A program made the translations under genes and the position numbers. From Alphaproteobacteria bacterium (GTDB lineage Bacteria; Pseudomonadota; Alphaproteobacteria; Caulobacterales; Parvularculaceae), in NCBI GenBank assembly GCA_030426465.1, contig JAUHYK010000007.1, forward strand, positions 23,793 through 87,792: 64,000 nucleotides of DNA, in the 5' to 3' direction. This document shows, piece after piece, positions 43,699-51,151 of the stretch; the first letter of the stretch is position 1, and every line of letters begins with the position of its first letter. The notes under the pieces were generated by a model, which was given only the letters and a program-made list of their open reading frames with translations, had not been told where the DNA came from and ran no database searches.

Positions 43699-45663
43699 CT
43701 ATGTTGGTTCGCTGTAGCCCATCGCCCGCCTATATTTTCTGCGCGCGTCCTCTATCAGCGGATCAACGTCTTCGGGAAGCAACAACCATTGCTCGCAAAG
43801 CCGCCTCACCGCATCCGCGACCTTACGAATATAATCGTCTTCATTCTTGTATCGTTCTTCAATCGACAGACGCGGGTCCCCGGATGAAAGCCGCTCTTTC
43901 CTGGTTTTGGCAAATGGAAAATAAGCTCCAAGAGCGCAAATGCCGCCTTCGGCATAACCTGCCCGGCGCGCATTCCACCCGGTGTGCGTCCCGAGCGGAA
44001 CAGCAATATCCGGCACGAGAACGCCAGCAGTTTCATTGCCGTCCGCATCAATTGCTGACGCCATAACGACATAATTGCGTCCCGGCACTGGCTGCGGCGG
44101 CATGACATTAAAGTCCATCTGGCTAAGTTCACTTATGACGCCCGGATAAGTCACATTCGGAATGTCAGGAAATTCGTAACTGTCGGCCGATGCGGAAACC
44201 AGCGAGCCGTCTCGCAGATTCGGAAATTGGCTCGGCGGCGGCGGCGCATCCTCACACACCCATTGATCAAGCGCGTCCAGCAAAGCGCGATGCATACTGG
44301 GAAAGTCAGCGGGGTTGGGCCTATATTTGCTGGCGGGCGCGAATAACGCATAATCGACGGCCGGATCTCCGCCGCCCCCATGCTGCACACCCGCGAAGTA
44401 ATAAATCCGCACATTTTCAGCTATGGGAATTTCCTCGCCGTTTCCGTCAGTCACCAGCAAGCTGCCCCGTCCATGAAAGAAATCGGTGCTGCTCTCGGTC
44501 TGCATTATTTTCGGGCAAGTATTTGACGCCTCACATCGCGCCAGTATGCCGTCCGTTGCGCCGCTAATGGGGTCCGTTGTTGTCGCATAAGAGAACGGAA
44601 ACTGGTCGTGCGGAAACACCCGGTCTTCATGCTGACGCACATTTCGTCCGGGCTGTGCGAAGGAATAATTGATAAAGCTCTTTCGCGAACCGGCCATCGA
44701 CGCCATCACGCCGTCGAAAACTTTGCCGCCGTCATAATCTTGGTTGAACCCCTCATATAAGAAGTCCCGCAAGAAACGGCCCGATTGCGACAAACCATAA
44801 GCCAGAACGTAGTCGATGCCGGGCTCGCCATCTATATTCAGGGGATTGGGGGCGTCAGCGGCGTCCGCGCTTTCATTGCGCATGAACGAGACCATGTCGC
44901 GCGCGGCGGCGAAACCCAACCCCATCACTTTTGGGTCCCGCGCCGGATAGATAAATTCATAGATGGCGCTCGCGTCAAAACCCGCAGGCCGCGATATCTC
45001 AATCTGGGTGGCTGACAAGAAGCGCCAATTCGTTGGCGAGATTACAATTCTCGGATCTTGTGAGCGCTGTCGCACAGTCAGAACACAGGACGCCTGATCC
45101 ATCGCGTTAGCCGGATAGCTAAGCGTGGCCACAACCGGGCTTTGTAAATTCTCAAAAACAAATTCATCCAGGCTGGGCTCAACGATGGGTTCACCGTCAT
45201 TTGTGGCAATGGGAAAGCTGGCCCACATCGAGTCTTCTGCGCCCGTTCCATCTTGCCAGCCGGACCAGAGAATTGTGTATCCCTGACGCATGAGGAAACC
45301 ATTCCCCGCATGCGCCGCCAGCGACGGATCATTGCGGGCGATCATCATCGGGTTATTGATATCGCGCGGCGCTTCATTAATCGTATGCAGGCAAGGCTTG
45401 AGACCGCGATTCAACACATCATAAAAAATGCGGCGATTGCCTCTTCTCATATCGGCAGGCTTTAAAAGGTAAAAGTCGCACTCATATTCGACGCGCCCAC
45501 GAGCGTTTGTAGGCGCCTTGTCGATATTCACGATACAAGCATTAAGGGGGTGCGCCGGGTCTACATCACCAGTGGCGTGTCCGACAATTTTTTCATATGC
45601 GCCAACGGCGCCGAACGACGCGCCTTCAAACGCTTGCTCGACGCGGGTTATTTCTATCTTCAT
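43699..45663 (-). CDS. Alpha/beta hydrolase domain-containing protein (Abhydrolase_10 type)
   Basis: 654 residues from the ATG at 45663; the frame is open to 45783 but the extra part overlaps the TauD gene and is not conserved-looking. The start MKIEITRVEQAFEGASFGAVGAYEKIVG is typical of this ~650-residue family. The nucleophile is in YGLSQSGRFLRDF (about residue 285), and FIYPARDPKVMGLGFAA precedes it. The C-terminus contains DADGNETAGVLVPDIAVPLGTHTGWN. No signal peptide. Family members are often found in aromatic or terpenoid catabolic clusters but few have known substrates. It is downstream of the TauD gene with a 43-bp gap and probably co-transcribed. Confidence 0.88.
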   Translation of the reverse strand: MKIEITRVEQAFEGASFGAVGAYEKIVGHATGDVDPAHPLNACIVNIDKAPTNARGRVEYECDFYLLKPADMRRGNRRIFYDVLNRGLKPCLHTINEAPRDINNPMMIARNDPSLAAHAGNGFLMRQGYTILWSGWQDGTGAEDSMWASFPIATNDGEPIVEPSLDEFVFENLQSPVVATLSYPANAMDQASCVLTVRQRSQDPRIVISPTNWRFLSATQIEISRPAGFDASAIYEFIYPARDPKVMGLGFAAARDMVSFMRNESADAADAPNPLNIDGEPGIDYVLAYGLSQSGRFLRDFLYEGFNQDYDGGKVFDGVMASMAGSRKSFINYSFAQPGRNVRQHEDRVFPHDQFPFSYATTTDPISGATDGILARCEASNTCPKIMQTESSTDFFHGRGSLLVTDGNGEEIPIAENVRIYYFAGVQHGGGGDPAVDYALFAPASKYRPNPADFPSMHRALLDALDQWVCEDAPPPPSQFPNLRDGSLVSASADSYEFPDIPNVTYPGVISELSQMDFNVMPPQPVPGRNYVVMASAIDADGNETAGVLVPDIAVPLGTHTGWNARRAGYAEGGICALGAYFPFAKTRKERLSSGDPRLSIEERYKNEDDYIRKVADAVRRLCEQWLLLPEDVDPLIEDARRKYRRAMGYSEPT

Positions 45664-45706
45664 CTGAACTGCGCCCAACCCTGTCACAATTGCGATGATG
45701 GTGAAT

Positions 45707-46603
45707 CTAGGCGACGACCTCCGCCGACCTCTCCGGACCATACTCGTTGACAGTGGCGCGACGGACATCGCGCTTATATTCATCCGTCTCTAACGGTGTG
45801 GCGCGATGCAATGTGCAACGATTGTCCCATATCACCATGTCGCCCTGGCGCCATTTATGGGCGTAGATGAACTTCTCTTGCGTGGCGAAATCATAAAGCT
45901 CATCGAGCAGCCCGAGCGCTTCATCCTCAGGCCAGCCAACAATTCCCGAGGCATGCCCGCCTATATAAAGCGCCCTGCGGCCATAAGGCAGGGTTCGTAC
46001 AAGCGGATGGTTGACGGCCGGCATGGTGCGCCGCATTTCATCAGTGATGCCAGTCGCCCCCAAAAGCTCTCGCCCGCGCCAGAAATCATGGATGACCACA
46101 AGATCCTCAACATGGTCTTTCATCTTTTGCGGAAGTTCGTCATAGACTGCGCGCGTATCGATAAAATGCGTGTCCCCTCCAACTGGCGGTATAATGTGTC
46201 CACGAAGCAGTGACCATTTGGTCGGCATCAGGTGAAAAGAACTGTCAGTGTGGAAACGTTCAGTCGCTTTCGCCAGCCTCCGGCGTTCGCTGTTGCGAGG
46301 AATAATTTCGTTATTCTCGTCCAGATTGGAGATGTCATAGAGTTCGACCGCAATGCGTTTCTTAGGCGCGCCGTCGCTGTCAAAGCGATCCAAACCCGGC
46401 GGCAGCTCAAGCGGGCCAAAAGCCCGGCTGAAACAAATATGCTCTTCGTCGGAGATGTTGGCGTCGCGGATCACCGTTAGCGCATATTTCGCCATTATCC
46501 GCTCGACCGTCTCTACGAACTCGGGAGTGGGCGGCACAGTAAGATCTGCGCCGAGAATCTCCGCTGCAAAAATAGGATGGAGAGGGTGGATGTTCAGGTT
46601 CAC
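45707..46603 (-). CDS. TauD/TfdA-family Fe(II)/2-oxoglutarate dioxygenase
   Basis: 298 residues from a GTG at 46603. The iron triad is His118 and Asp120 (FHTDSSF) and His266 (CTLHRAT); Arg281 or Arg282 near the end (KRDVRRAT) should bind 2-oxoglutarate. The family hydroxylates small acids, as with taurine or 2,4-dichlorophenoxyacetate, releasing succinate and CO2. Its start overlaps a 43-residue small ORF by GTGA, so the two are coupled. Upstream is a decayed copy of the receptor/LysR promoter, which may now drive this operon. The substrate is unknown; an aryl ether would fit the cluster. Confidence 0.9.
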   Translation of the reverse strand: MNLNIHPLHPIFAAEILGADLTVPPTPEFVETVERIMAKYALTVIRDANISDEEHICFSRAFGPLELPPGLDRFDSDGAPKKRIAVELYDISNLDENNEIIPRNSERRRLAKATERFHTDSSFHLMPTKWSLLRGHIIPPVGGDTHFIDTRAVYDELPQKMKDHVEDLVVIHDFWRGRELLGATGITDEMRRTMPAVNHPLVRTLPYGRRALYIGGHASGIVGWPEDEALGLLDELYDFATQEKFIYAHKWRQGDMVIWDNRCTLHRATPLETDEYKRDVRRATVNEYGPERSAEVVA

Positions 46604-46731
46604 GCCTCTTCTCCCGCCGCTAGGTCATCGCCATTCGTCTTGTCGCTGGTAAAAAAAGCCATTGCGCCGGCGCGCGCCTCGTGATGGTCGAAGGATTGCT
46701 TTTCTCTTTGGCGATCAAGCGACTTGTTCAT
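46600..46731 (-). CDS. Small chimeric ORF upstream of tauD-like gene
   Basis: 43 residues beginning MNKSLDRQREKQSFDHHEARAG, with the stop overlapping the TauD start. The first seven residues match the start of the TonB-dependent receptor at 42309 (MKTSLDR), and the upstream bases ACTCTCCCTAA match too. The rest (SFDHHEARAGAMAFF) resembles the C-terminal end of a crotonase-fold protein such as an enoyl-CoA hydratase. It looks like a deletion product that joined a receptor leader to the tail of another gene; it may now serve only for translational coupling. Confidence 0.5.
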   Translation of the reverse strand: MNKSLDRQREKQSFDHHEARAGAMAFFTSDKTNGDDLAAGEEA

Positions 46732-46996
46732 TTCTACTCTCCCTAATATTTTCTTTGGTTATTGACGTTGAGAGCGCGCCAGACGGCTATGCGCATGCCC
46801 ACGCACCGCTAAGGGTGAATGTGACCCTGTGAATCCAGGTGGGCGCCCCAGCCATCTCATTCCCTCCCCCTCCAGCCAAAGGTGGCGGGCTATCGTTTTG
46901 GGGAACAATATTCCCTTGGGGACATGAGATCATCACGCATGTTGCGCATGCAGCGTTCTCTGAGCGAGACAGAACAATAGAGTTTTGCCGATCAAC

Positions 46997-47110
46997 ATGC
47001 GTATTTTCTGCATAGTTGCTGCGGCCAAAACTGCAGCGCTTAACATTGCTGAATAGCCTCCAATCCCAAAAAAGGAACGAAGCGCTCAGCTTAACAACAA
47101 GCAGCGGCGT
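46997..47110 (+). pseudogene. LysR gene remnant
   Basis: An ATG at 46997 opens MRIFCIVAAAKTAALNIAE and then a stop at 47054. It aligns with residues 7-24 of the intact regulator at 42735 (MRIFCTVAELCSFSATANKF). After a deletion, bases near 47080-47106 (GAAGCGCTCAGC, ACAACAAGCAGCG) still match a later part of that gene. The rest is gone. Confidence 0.7.
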
Positions 47111-47251
47111 TCAAATTTTTCATCGCCAGAACTGAAGAAGGACATGGTCGCCGCGCTTGCCGGGCGAAGGGAACGCGCCAACGTTCCGGATTAACGGGAG
47201 CAACAAAATCATCGGCGAATTTCGCATAAAGCGTCTTGTTGCCAGAGATGG

Positions 47252-47275
47252 AAAAACCTGCCTGCGTAACGCAGG
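47252..47275 (-). terminator. Terminator of tRNA-Ser
   Basis: On the minus strand CCTGCG-TTA-CGCAGG is followed by CAGG and five Ts, 61 bp after the tRNA 3' end. Confidence 0.6.
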
Positions 47276-47335
47276 TCGTAAAACCTGACGATGCCTGGAT
47301 AGGCAATACAGATATAAAATTTACAGAGAGAATAC

Positions 47336-47425
47336 TGGCGGACAGAGTGGGATTCGAACCCACGGGACGCGTAAACGCCCACACGCTTTCCAAGCGTGCG
47401 CCATCGACCACTCGGCCACCTGTCC
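47336..47425 (-). tRNA. tRNA-Ser (GGA)
   Basis: A 90-base cloverleaf. The acceptor stem pairs GGACAGG with TCTGTCC, discriminator G and an encoded CCA. The anticodon loop TTGGAAA gives GGA, reading UCC and UCU. A long variable arm (GGGCGTTTACGCGTCCC region) is typical of serine tRNAs, and the T arm GTGGG-TTCGAAT-CCCAC is perfect. Confidence 0.96.
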
Positions 47426-47600
47426 GTTCAGAGCGCCGGACTATAGTCAAGCTTTCCCGGGGCGCAAGGCTAGGCGCCCGCATTTTTGCTGGCTTTTCGG
47501 GGACAACGCCAAACGGCTAAGACGGGTTTGCAGGACAGGCCGCCCCGGGCTATTCTGTCCCCAATTAAGGTTGCGTTAACCATTTGAGGGGGCCAGCAAA

Positions 47601-47873
47601 ATGGCGGCGTTTCGTATTCTTGCGTGGGTTTTGGTCGCTGTCGCGATCGCATTGCTGGGGGCAGATGGCGTGTCGTCCCTGGAGACCGGTGAGCCGGTGA
47701 TGCGCTCCACGGAGTTTGTTCTCAGCCTGATCGGCATCGACGGCGCGGCCCTCGCCGAAAATTCGCCGGGCGGCGTCTCCCAGGCCATTGGCACGATCAT
47801 GAGCCTGCCGCTCTGGGGTGTTATCGGCATTGTCGGGGTCGTCATGACCCTGATCTTCCGCCCTATCGACTAA
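47601..47873 (+). CDS. Small inner-membrane protein
   Basis: 90 residues with an N-terminal membrane helix (residues 5-22) and a second at about 68-86 (PLWGVIGIVGVVMTLIF); the loop between is weakly charged and probably periplasmic. GAGGGGG lies 10 bp before the ATG. No family name is recognised. It is transcribed away from the tRNA and ends at a strong hairpin shared with terC. Its length, start site and codon use argue that it is real. Confidence 0.75.
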   Translation: MAAFRILAWVLVAVAIALLGADGVSSLETGEPVMRSTEFVLSLIGIDGAALAENSPGGVSQAIGTIMSLPLWGVIGIVGVVMTLIFRPID

Positions 47874-47887
47874 GCTGCCCGGGGGCC

Positions 47888-47911
47888 GTCCGGCGCTTTT
47901 CAGCGCCGGAC
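47888..47911. terminator. Bidirectional terminator hairpin
   Basis: GTCCGGCGCT and AGCGCCGGAC form a perfect 10-bp stem with a TTTC loop in the 49 bp between the convergent small membrane gene and the terC-type gene. Confidence 0.75.
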
Positions 47912-47922
47912 CAATGTCTGTT

Positions 47923-48726
47923 TCATATAGTCGGCGCGGCTTCGGCATGTTCTTTGGCGCGAAGTTTTTCAAGCTTGTTGCGGTAACGCGTCTGCACCGC
48001 TGAAACGATCACCATCACGAAGATGACGAAATAGAAGCTCGCCTTGGACATAGCGACAACCTCAAACCCGAACAGATGCATATGGGCGAGATGTCCGCCC
48101 TCGGTAATTAAAAGCACGCCGACAATAAACAGGATGAAAAGTCCGATAACCTCAAACATTCTGTTTTGCTTGAGAAATTCGGACACTCGATCAGCGAGAA
48201 CGATCATCATCACACCGCTGATAATGATCGCGGCGGCGATGACCCAAACCACATGGGTCAGCGCAATCGCCGATAACAGCGAGTCGAAAGAAAAAATCAG
48301 ATTCATGAAGACGATGGTGGCGATCGCGACAGGCACCGACTTCGTGTGATCCTTTTCAAGATTCTCAACATGTTCGACGGCGAGAAGATGCATGATCTCT
48401 TTTGTGGCCGTCCACATGATGAACCCGCCGCCAAGGATCGAAACCAAAGAATGGAAGGTAAAGGACGCCTTGAAGACACCGCCCAGATGCGCGCCGAAGA
48501 GCGGCTGCGTCAGGGAGTTGATAAGGCCCAGCACCACCACCATCAAAATCAGGCGCAGCGCAATCGCCAGACCGATGCCCCACAATCTCACCATTCTCTG
48601 GCGGTTCTCGACAACACGGCTCGATTCAATCGAGATATAAAGAAGGTTGTCAAAGCCCAGCACCGCCTGCAGCAGAATGAGCATCAGCAGGGTGAAAAGA
48701 TTTTCCAGCGACAATAAGGATTCCAT
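47923..48726 (-). CDS. TerC-family integral membrane protein
   Basis: 267 residues from the ATG at 48726, which has GGAG 9 bp upstream; the frame is open to 48789. Seven or so membrane helices with the family's acidic motifs in membrane segments: QAVLGFDNLLYISIE near residue 22 and NLIFSFDSLLSAIA near 140. A charged cytoplasmic loop (EHVENLEKDHTKS) lies between. TerC/Alx proteins are implicated in metal export, manganese in particular, often during secretion of metalloproteins. It stands alone between a terminator and the divergent DUF4105 gene. Confidence 0.92.
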   Translation of the reverse strand: MESLLSLENLFTLLMLILLQAVLGFDNLLYISIESSRVVENRQRMVRLWGIGLAIALRLILMVVVLGLINSLTQPLFGAHLGGVFKASFTFHSLVSILGGGFIMWTATKEIMHLLAVEHVENLEKDHTKSVPVAIATIVFMNLIFSFDSLLSAIALTHVVWVIAAAIIISGVMMIVLADRVSEFLKQNRMFEVIGLFILFIVGVLLITEGGHLAHMHLFGFEVVAMSKASFYFVIFVMVIVSAVQTRYRNKLEKLRAKEHAEAAPTI

Positions 48727-48858
48727 TTCGCGCTCTCCGCTTCCATGAACGTTCATGCCTATGGGCCATGCTTTGCCGGTCCGGATCAAGCATTAGCGGC
48801 GGATGCTGGCGCCATCGCTCGAAAAGCGGCATCATCACGGGGGTGAAGGAGTTGGGCG

Positions 48859-49707
48859 ATGATGAAAATCGCGATCGCCCTTGCGGCCGCACTGGCGCTG
48901 GGGTTCTTGCTGTCGGTTTTGTTAAAAACACCGCGCTCGGACCGCGACTGGGAGGCGGGGCTTGCGCGCGCGCCAGCATTCGAGCCCGGGAAGGGCGCAA
49001 GCTGGCGGCTTGATAATCTGCGCGCCTTTGAATTTTCATCGTCCGGCGTTTCGAAAGAGGATTGGCGCAGCGCGACGCTCGACCCGGCGGACCTTGAAGA
49101 AGTCTGGTTTTTTATTGAGCCGTTCCCGGCTTTCAATGGCGCAGCCCATACGCTGGTCAGTTTCGTCTTCGGCGGCGAGACCGATCAGACAATCGCCATT
49201 TCAGTTGAGGCGCGCAAGGAAGAAGGCGAAGTCTATTCAGGCTTCAACGGCATGTTCAATAAATTCGAGCTGATCTATTCCTGGTCGACAGAAAAGGATG
49301 TGCTGACGCGGATCGCCGTCGGCCTCAATCACGATCTTTACGCCTACAAATTGAATGTTACGCCGGATCAGGGACGTGAAATTCTCGCGCATTTTATTGA
49401 GCGCACCAATGCGCTGAAAGAGCGCCCGCGCTTTTACAACACCCTGACGTCGAACTGCACCAATGAGCTGGTGAAGTCGATCAATGGCGCATTCCCCGGC
49501 GCCCTGCCCTGGCATTACTCCCATGTACTGACCGGCTATTCGGCGCAACGGCTCCATCATCTGGGATTTCTGGGCGATGATGAAGCGCCGTTTGAAGAGA
49601 TCAAGGCGCCCGCGCTCGCCACGCCGGCCATTGCCGCCGCCCGCAATGAGACCGACGATGAATTTCCCGGCGCGTGGCGAAAATTGATGGCGGCTGACAA
49701 GCGTTAA
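48859..49707 (+). CDS. DUF4105 (Lnb-type N-terminal domain) membrane-anchored protein
   Basis: 282 residues with one N-terminal membrane anchor (residues 3-22). The periplasmic domain has RLDNLRAFEF, VEARKEEGEVYSGFNGMFNKFEL and YNTLTSNCTNELVKSING; the last includes the conserved cysteine of this family, and W-H-Y follows. DUF4105 is a papain-like fold thought to act on lipids or lipoproteins, but no reaction is established here. GGGGGTGAAGGAG lies before the start. The upstream gap with terC is 132 bp and divergent. Confidence 0.88.
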   Translation: MMKIAIALAAALALGFLLSVLLKTPRSDRDWEAGLARAPAFEPGKGASWRLDNLRAFEFSSSGVSKEDWRSATLDPADLEEVWFFIEPFPAFNGAAHTLVSFVFGGETDQTIAISVEARKEEGEVYSGFNGMFNKFELIYSWSTEKDVLTRIAVGLNHDLYAYKLNVTPDQGREILAHFIERTNALKERPRFYNTLTSNCTNELVKSINGAFPGALPWHYSHVLTGYSAQRLHHLGFLGDDEAPFEEIKAPALATPAIAAARNETDDEFPGAWRKLMAADKR

Positions 49708-49741
49708 CAGCTTTTTTAACGGCAAAGCGAAGGCTCGGCGC

Positions 49742-49765
49742 GACGAAACGCATTGCCGTTTCGTC
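49742..49765 (+). terminator. Terminator hairpin after the DUF4105 gene
   Basis: GACGAAACG and CGTTTCGTC form a perfect 9-bp stem around CATTGC, 34 bp after the stop. Followed by ATTTCG. Confidence 0.55.
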
Positions 49766-49872
49766 ATTTCGATGAACCGTTTTTTTCGAGCGCCAGGATG
49801 TGCTGCGCGCATCTTTCAACCGGAAATATCCGAGCCTATCTCCCCGTCATAACAAGAAACGAGGAGAGACCC

Positions 49873-49962
49873 ATGACCCGCGTAATCACCTTACTGACAA
49901 TCTGTACTGTTCTGGCTGCTGCTGCGTACCCGGCGCTTTATGCTTATGCGTCCCTCGCATAA
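49873..49962 (+). CDS. Very small hydrophobic protein
   Basis: 29 residues: a single hydrophobic segment (ITLLTICTVLAAAAYPALYAY) after MTRV. GAGGAGAG lies 5 bp before the ATG, one of the best ribosome binding sites in the window. It ends before a long hairpin at 49989-50033. It may be a single-pass membrane micropeptide or a short leader. No family is known to me. Confidence 0.6.
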   Translation: MTRVITLLTICTVLAAAAYPALYAYASLA

Positions 49963-49988
49963 TCGCCACATCCTGCAACAGCCTAAAG

Positions 49989-50033
49989 AAGGCGCCGCCG
50001 ACGCTCCCCCACCCAACTGTCAGGCGGCGCCTT
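49989..50033. terminator. 11-bp terminator hairpin between convergent units
   Basis: AAGGCGCCGCC and GGCGGCGCCTT pair perfectly around a 23-base loop. It follows the micropeptide gene and overlaps the last codons of kdsB, so it can end both transcripts. Confidence 0.65.
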
Positions 50034-50738
50034 TACCTACTCTGCGAATGAAAGCCTCATAATCCTCTGGCGTGTCGATCCCCGGCGCCGCGCGCGGTAT
50101 CAGGCCGATCGCAATCTTGCCTCCACGCTCCAGAATCCGAAGCTGTTCTAGCCTTTCGATCTTTTCAAGCGCGCCTGCGGGCGCAGCGGCGAAATCCATC
50201 AGGCTCGCCTTCGAAAAGGCGTACACGCCGATATGGAGATAATACTCCTGCGGCGTTTCAATCAGGCCCGCCGCGTCGCGCGGCCAGACGGCCTGATGAC
50301 GCGTAAAATAACGCGCCCAATATGCGTCTTCATTTATGGTCGCGCCAAGAATGGCTTTCACCGCTGAAGGGTCTTCGGGCGAGCCCGGCCCGGCTGTCGC
50401 ATCCACCGGAAACGGACAGGCGAGCGTTGACGCATATGCGCCTGCGGCCTCCTGCAAAGTGATCAAGCGTTCAATATGATGCGGCTCAATCTCCGGTTCG
50501 TCGCCTTGTAAATTGACGATGATGTCCGCATCAATGCCGCTCGCCGCCTCGGCGATGCGCGCACTGCCGGTTTCGTGAGCCGCGCTGGTCATCACCGCCT
50601 TGCCGAAGCAGCCTTTTTCACCCTCAGCGCATTCTCGTAAACATGCTGAATTAACGGCTTGCCTGTGCGCGTCAGCAGAGGCTTGCCGGGAAGCCGCGTC
50701 GATGCATAGCGCGCCGGGATGATAATCGCGGCTTTCAT
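50020..50738 (-). pseudogene. kdsB: 3-deoxy-manno-octulosonate cytidylyltransferase with frameshifting internal deletion
   Basis: The ATG at 50738 opens [20 protein letters not shown], the KdsB nucleotide-binding start, but this frame stops at 50592 after 48 residues. The rest of the enzyme continues in another frame (from about 50610; [41 protein letters not shown]) to 50020. Compared with KdsB of other bacteria, about 18-19 codons are missing at the junction, including the VATDDERI motif, and the loss is not a multiple of three. KdsB activates KDO for lipopolysaccharide and is normally essential, so either a second copy exists or the sequence has an error here. The start overlaps the VanZ-like gene's stop (ATGA). 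Confidence 0.85.
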
Positions 50739-51151
50739 GCCTTGCGAAACCGACGCATCAGATTGGCGAGAATAACAGCGCCGGTTGCGCCTGACAAAGC
50801 GCCAAGGCCGTTGGCGACCGCGTCCGCAAGTTCAGGAGAGCGAACACCGCCCACCCCTTGCAGCCATTCCAGCAGCACCCCATAGGCGGCAAGCGCCAGC
50901 GCCGAGCCGCGGCGTTTGGAAAAAATCGTCAGATGGGCCCAAACGGCGGCGGCGCCCAGCGCTGAATAAGCGAGGAAATGCGCGACCTTGTCTGCGAGTT
51001 TCGGATCGCCAAAAAGCGTTGTTGAAATCCACCGCGTGAAAGCAAAACCGGCCTTAACGTCATCGGGATTGGGCGTCAGCGTCAGATAGGTGACGAGCGT
51101 AAACAACAGCGCAAAAAGAATGCGCGGCCACAAATAAGAGATGCGTTTCAT
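50735..51151 (-). CDS. VanZ-like membrane protein
   Basis: 138 residues with four predicted membrane helices. Typical VanZ-family features are [18 protein letters not shown] near residue 53 and [26 protein letters not shown] near 92. Function in this family is unclear outside teicoplanin resistance. It overlaps the galE stop by 4 bp and the kdsB start by ATGA, forming a galE-vanZ-kdsB operon. Confidence 0.87.
   Translation of the reverse strand: MKRISYLWPRILFALLFTLVTYLTLTPNPDDVKAGFAFTRWISTTLFGDPKLADKVAHFLAYSALGAAAVWAHLTIFSKRRGSALALAAYGVLLEWLQGVGGVRSPELADAVANGLGALSGATGAVILANLMRRFRKA

Larger units (their letters stand above)
46732..47335. other. 604-bp gap with decayed copy of receptor/LysR promoter
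   Basis: No intact gene. From 46732 to about 46960 the sequence is a diverged copy of the 42310-42734 region (shared blocks: ACTCTCCCTAA, CGCGCCAGACG-like, GTTTTGGGG, GAGATCATC, TGTTGCGCATGCAG). From 46997 a LysR remnant follows. From about 47110 to 47250 there is unassigned sequence, and at 47252-47275 a terminator for the tRNA gene. Confidence 0.65.

Noticed and set aside
47091-47483. 130-codon minus-strand frame spanning the tRNA-Ser gene
   Set aside because: It reads straight through the tRNA, so the start cannot be right; the part after 47336 (KTLYAKFADDF) could be debris of a lost gene but is unrecognisable.
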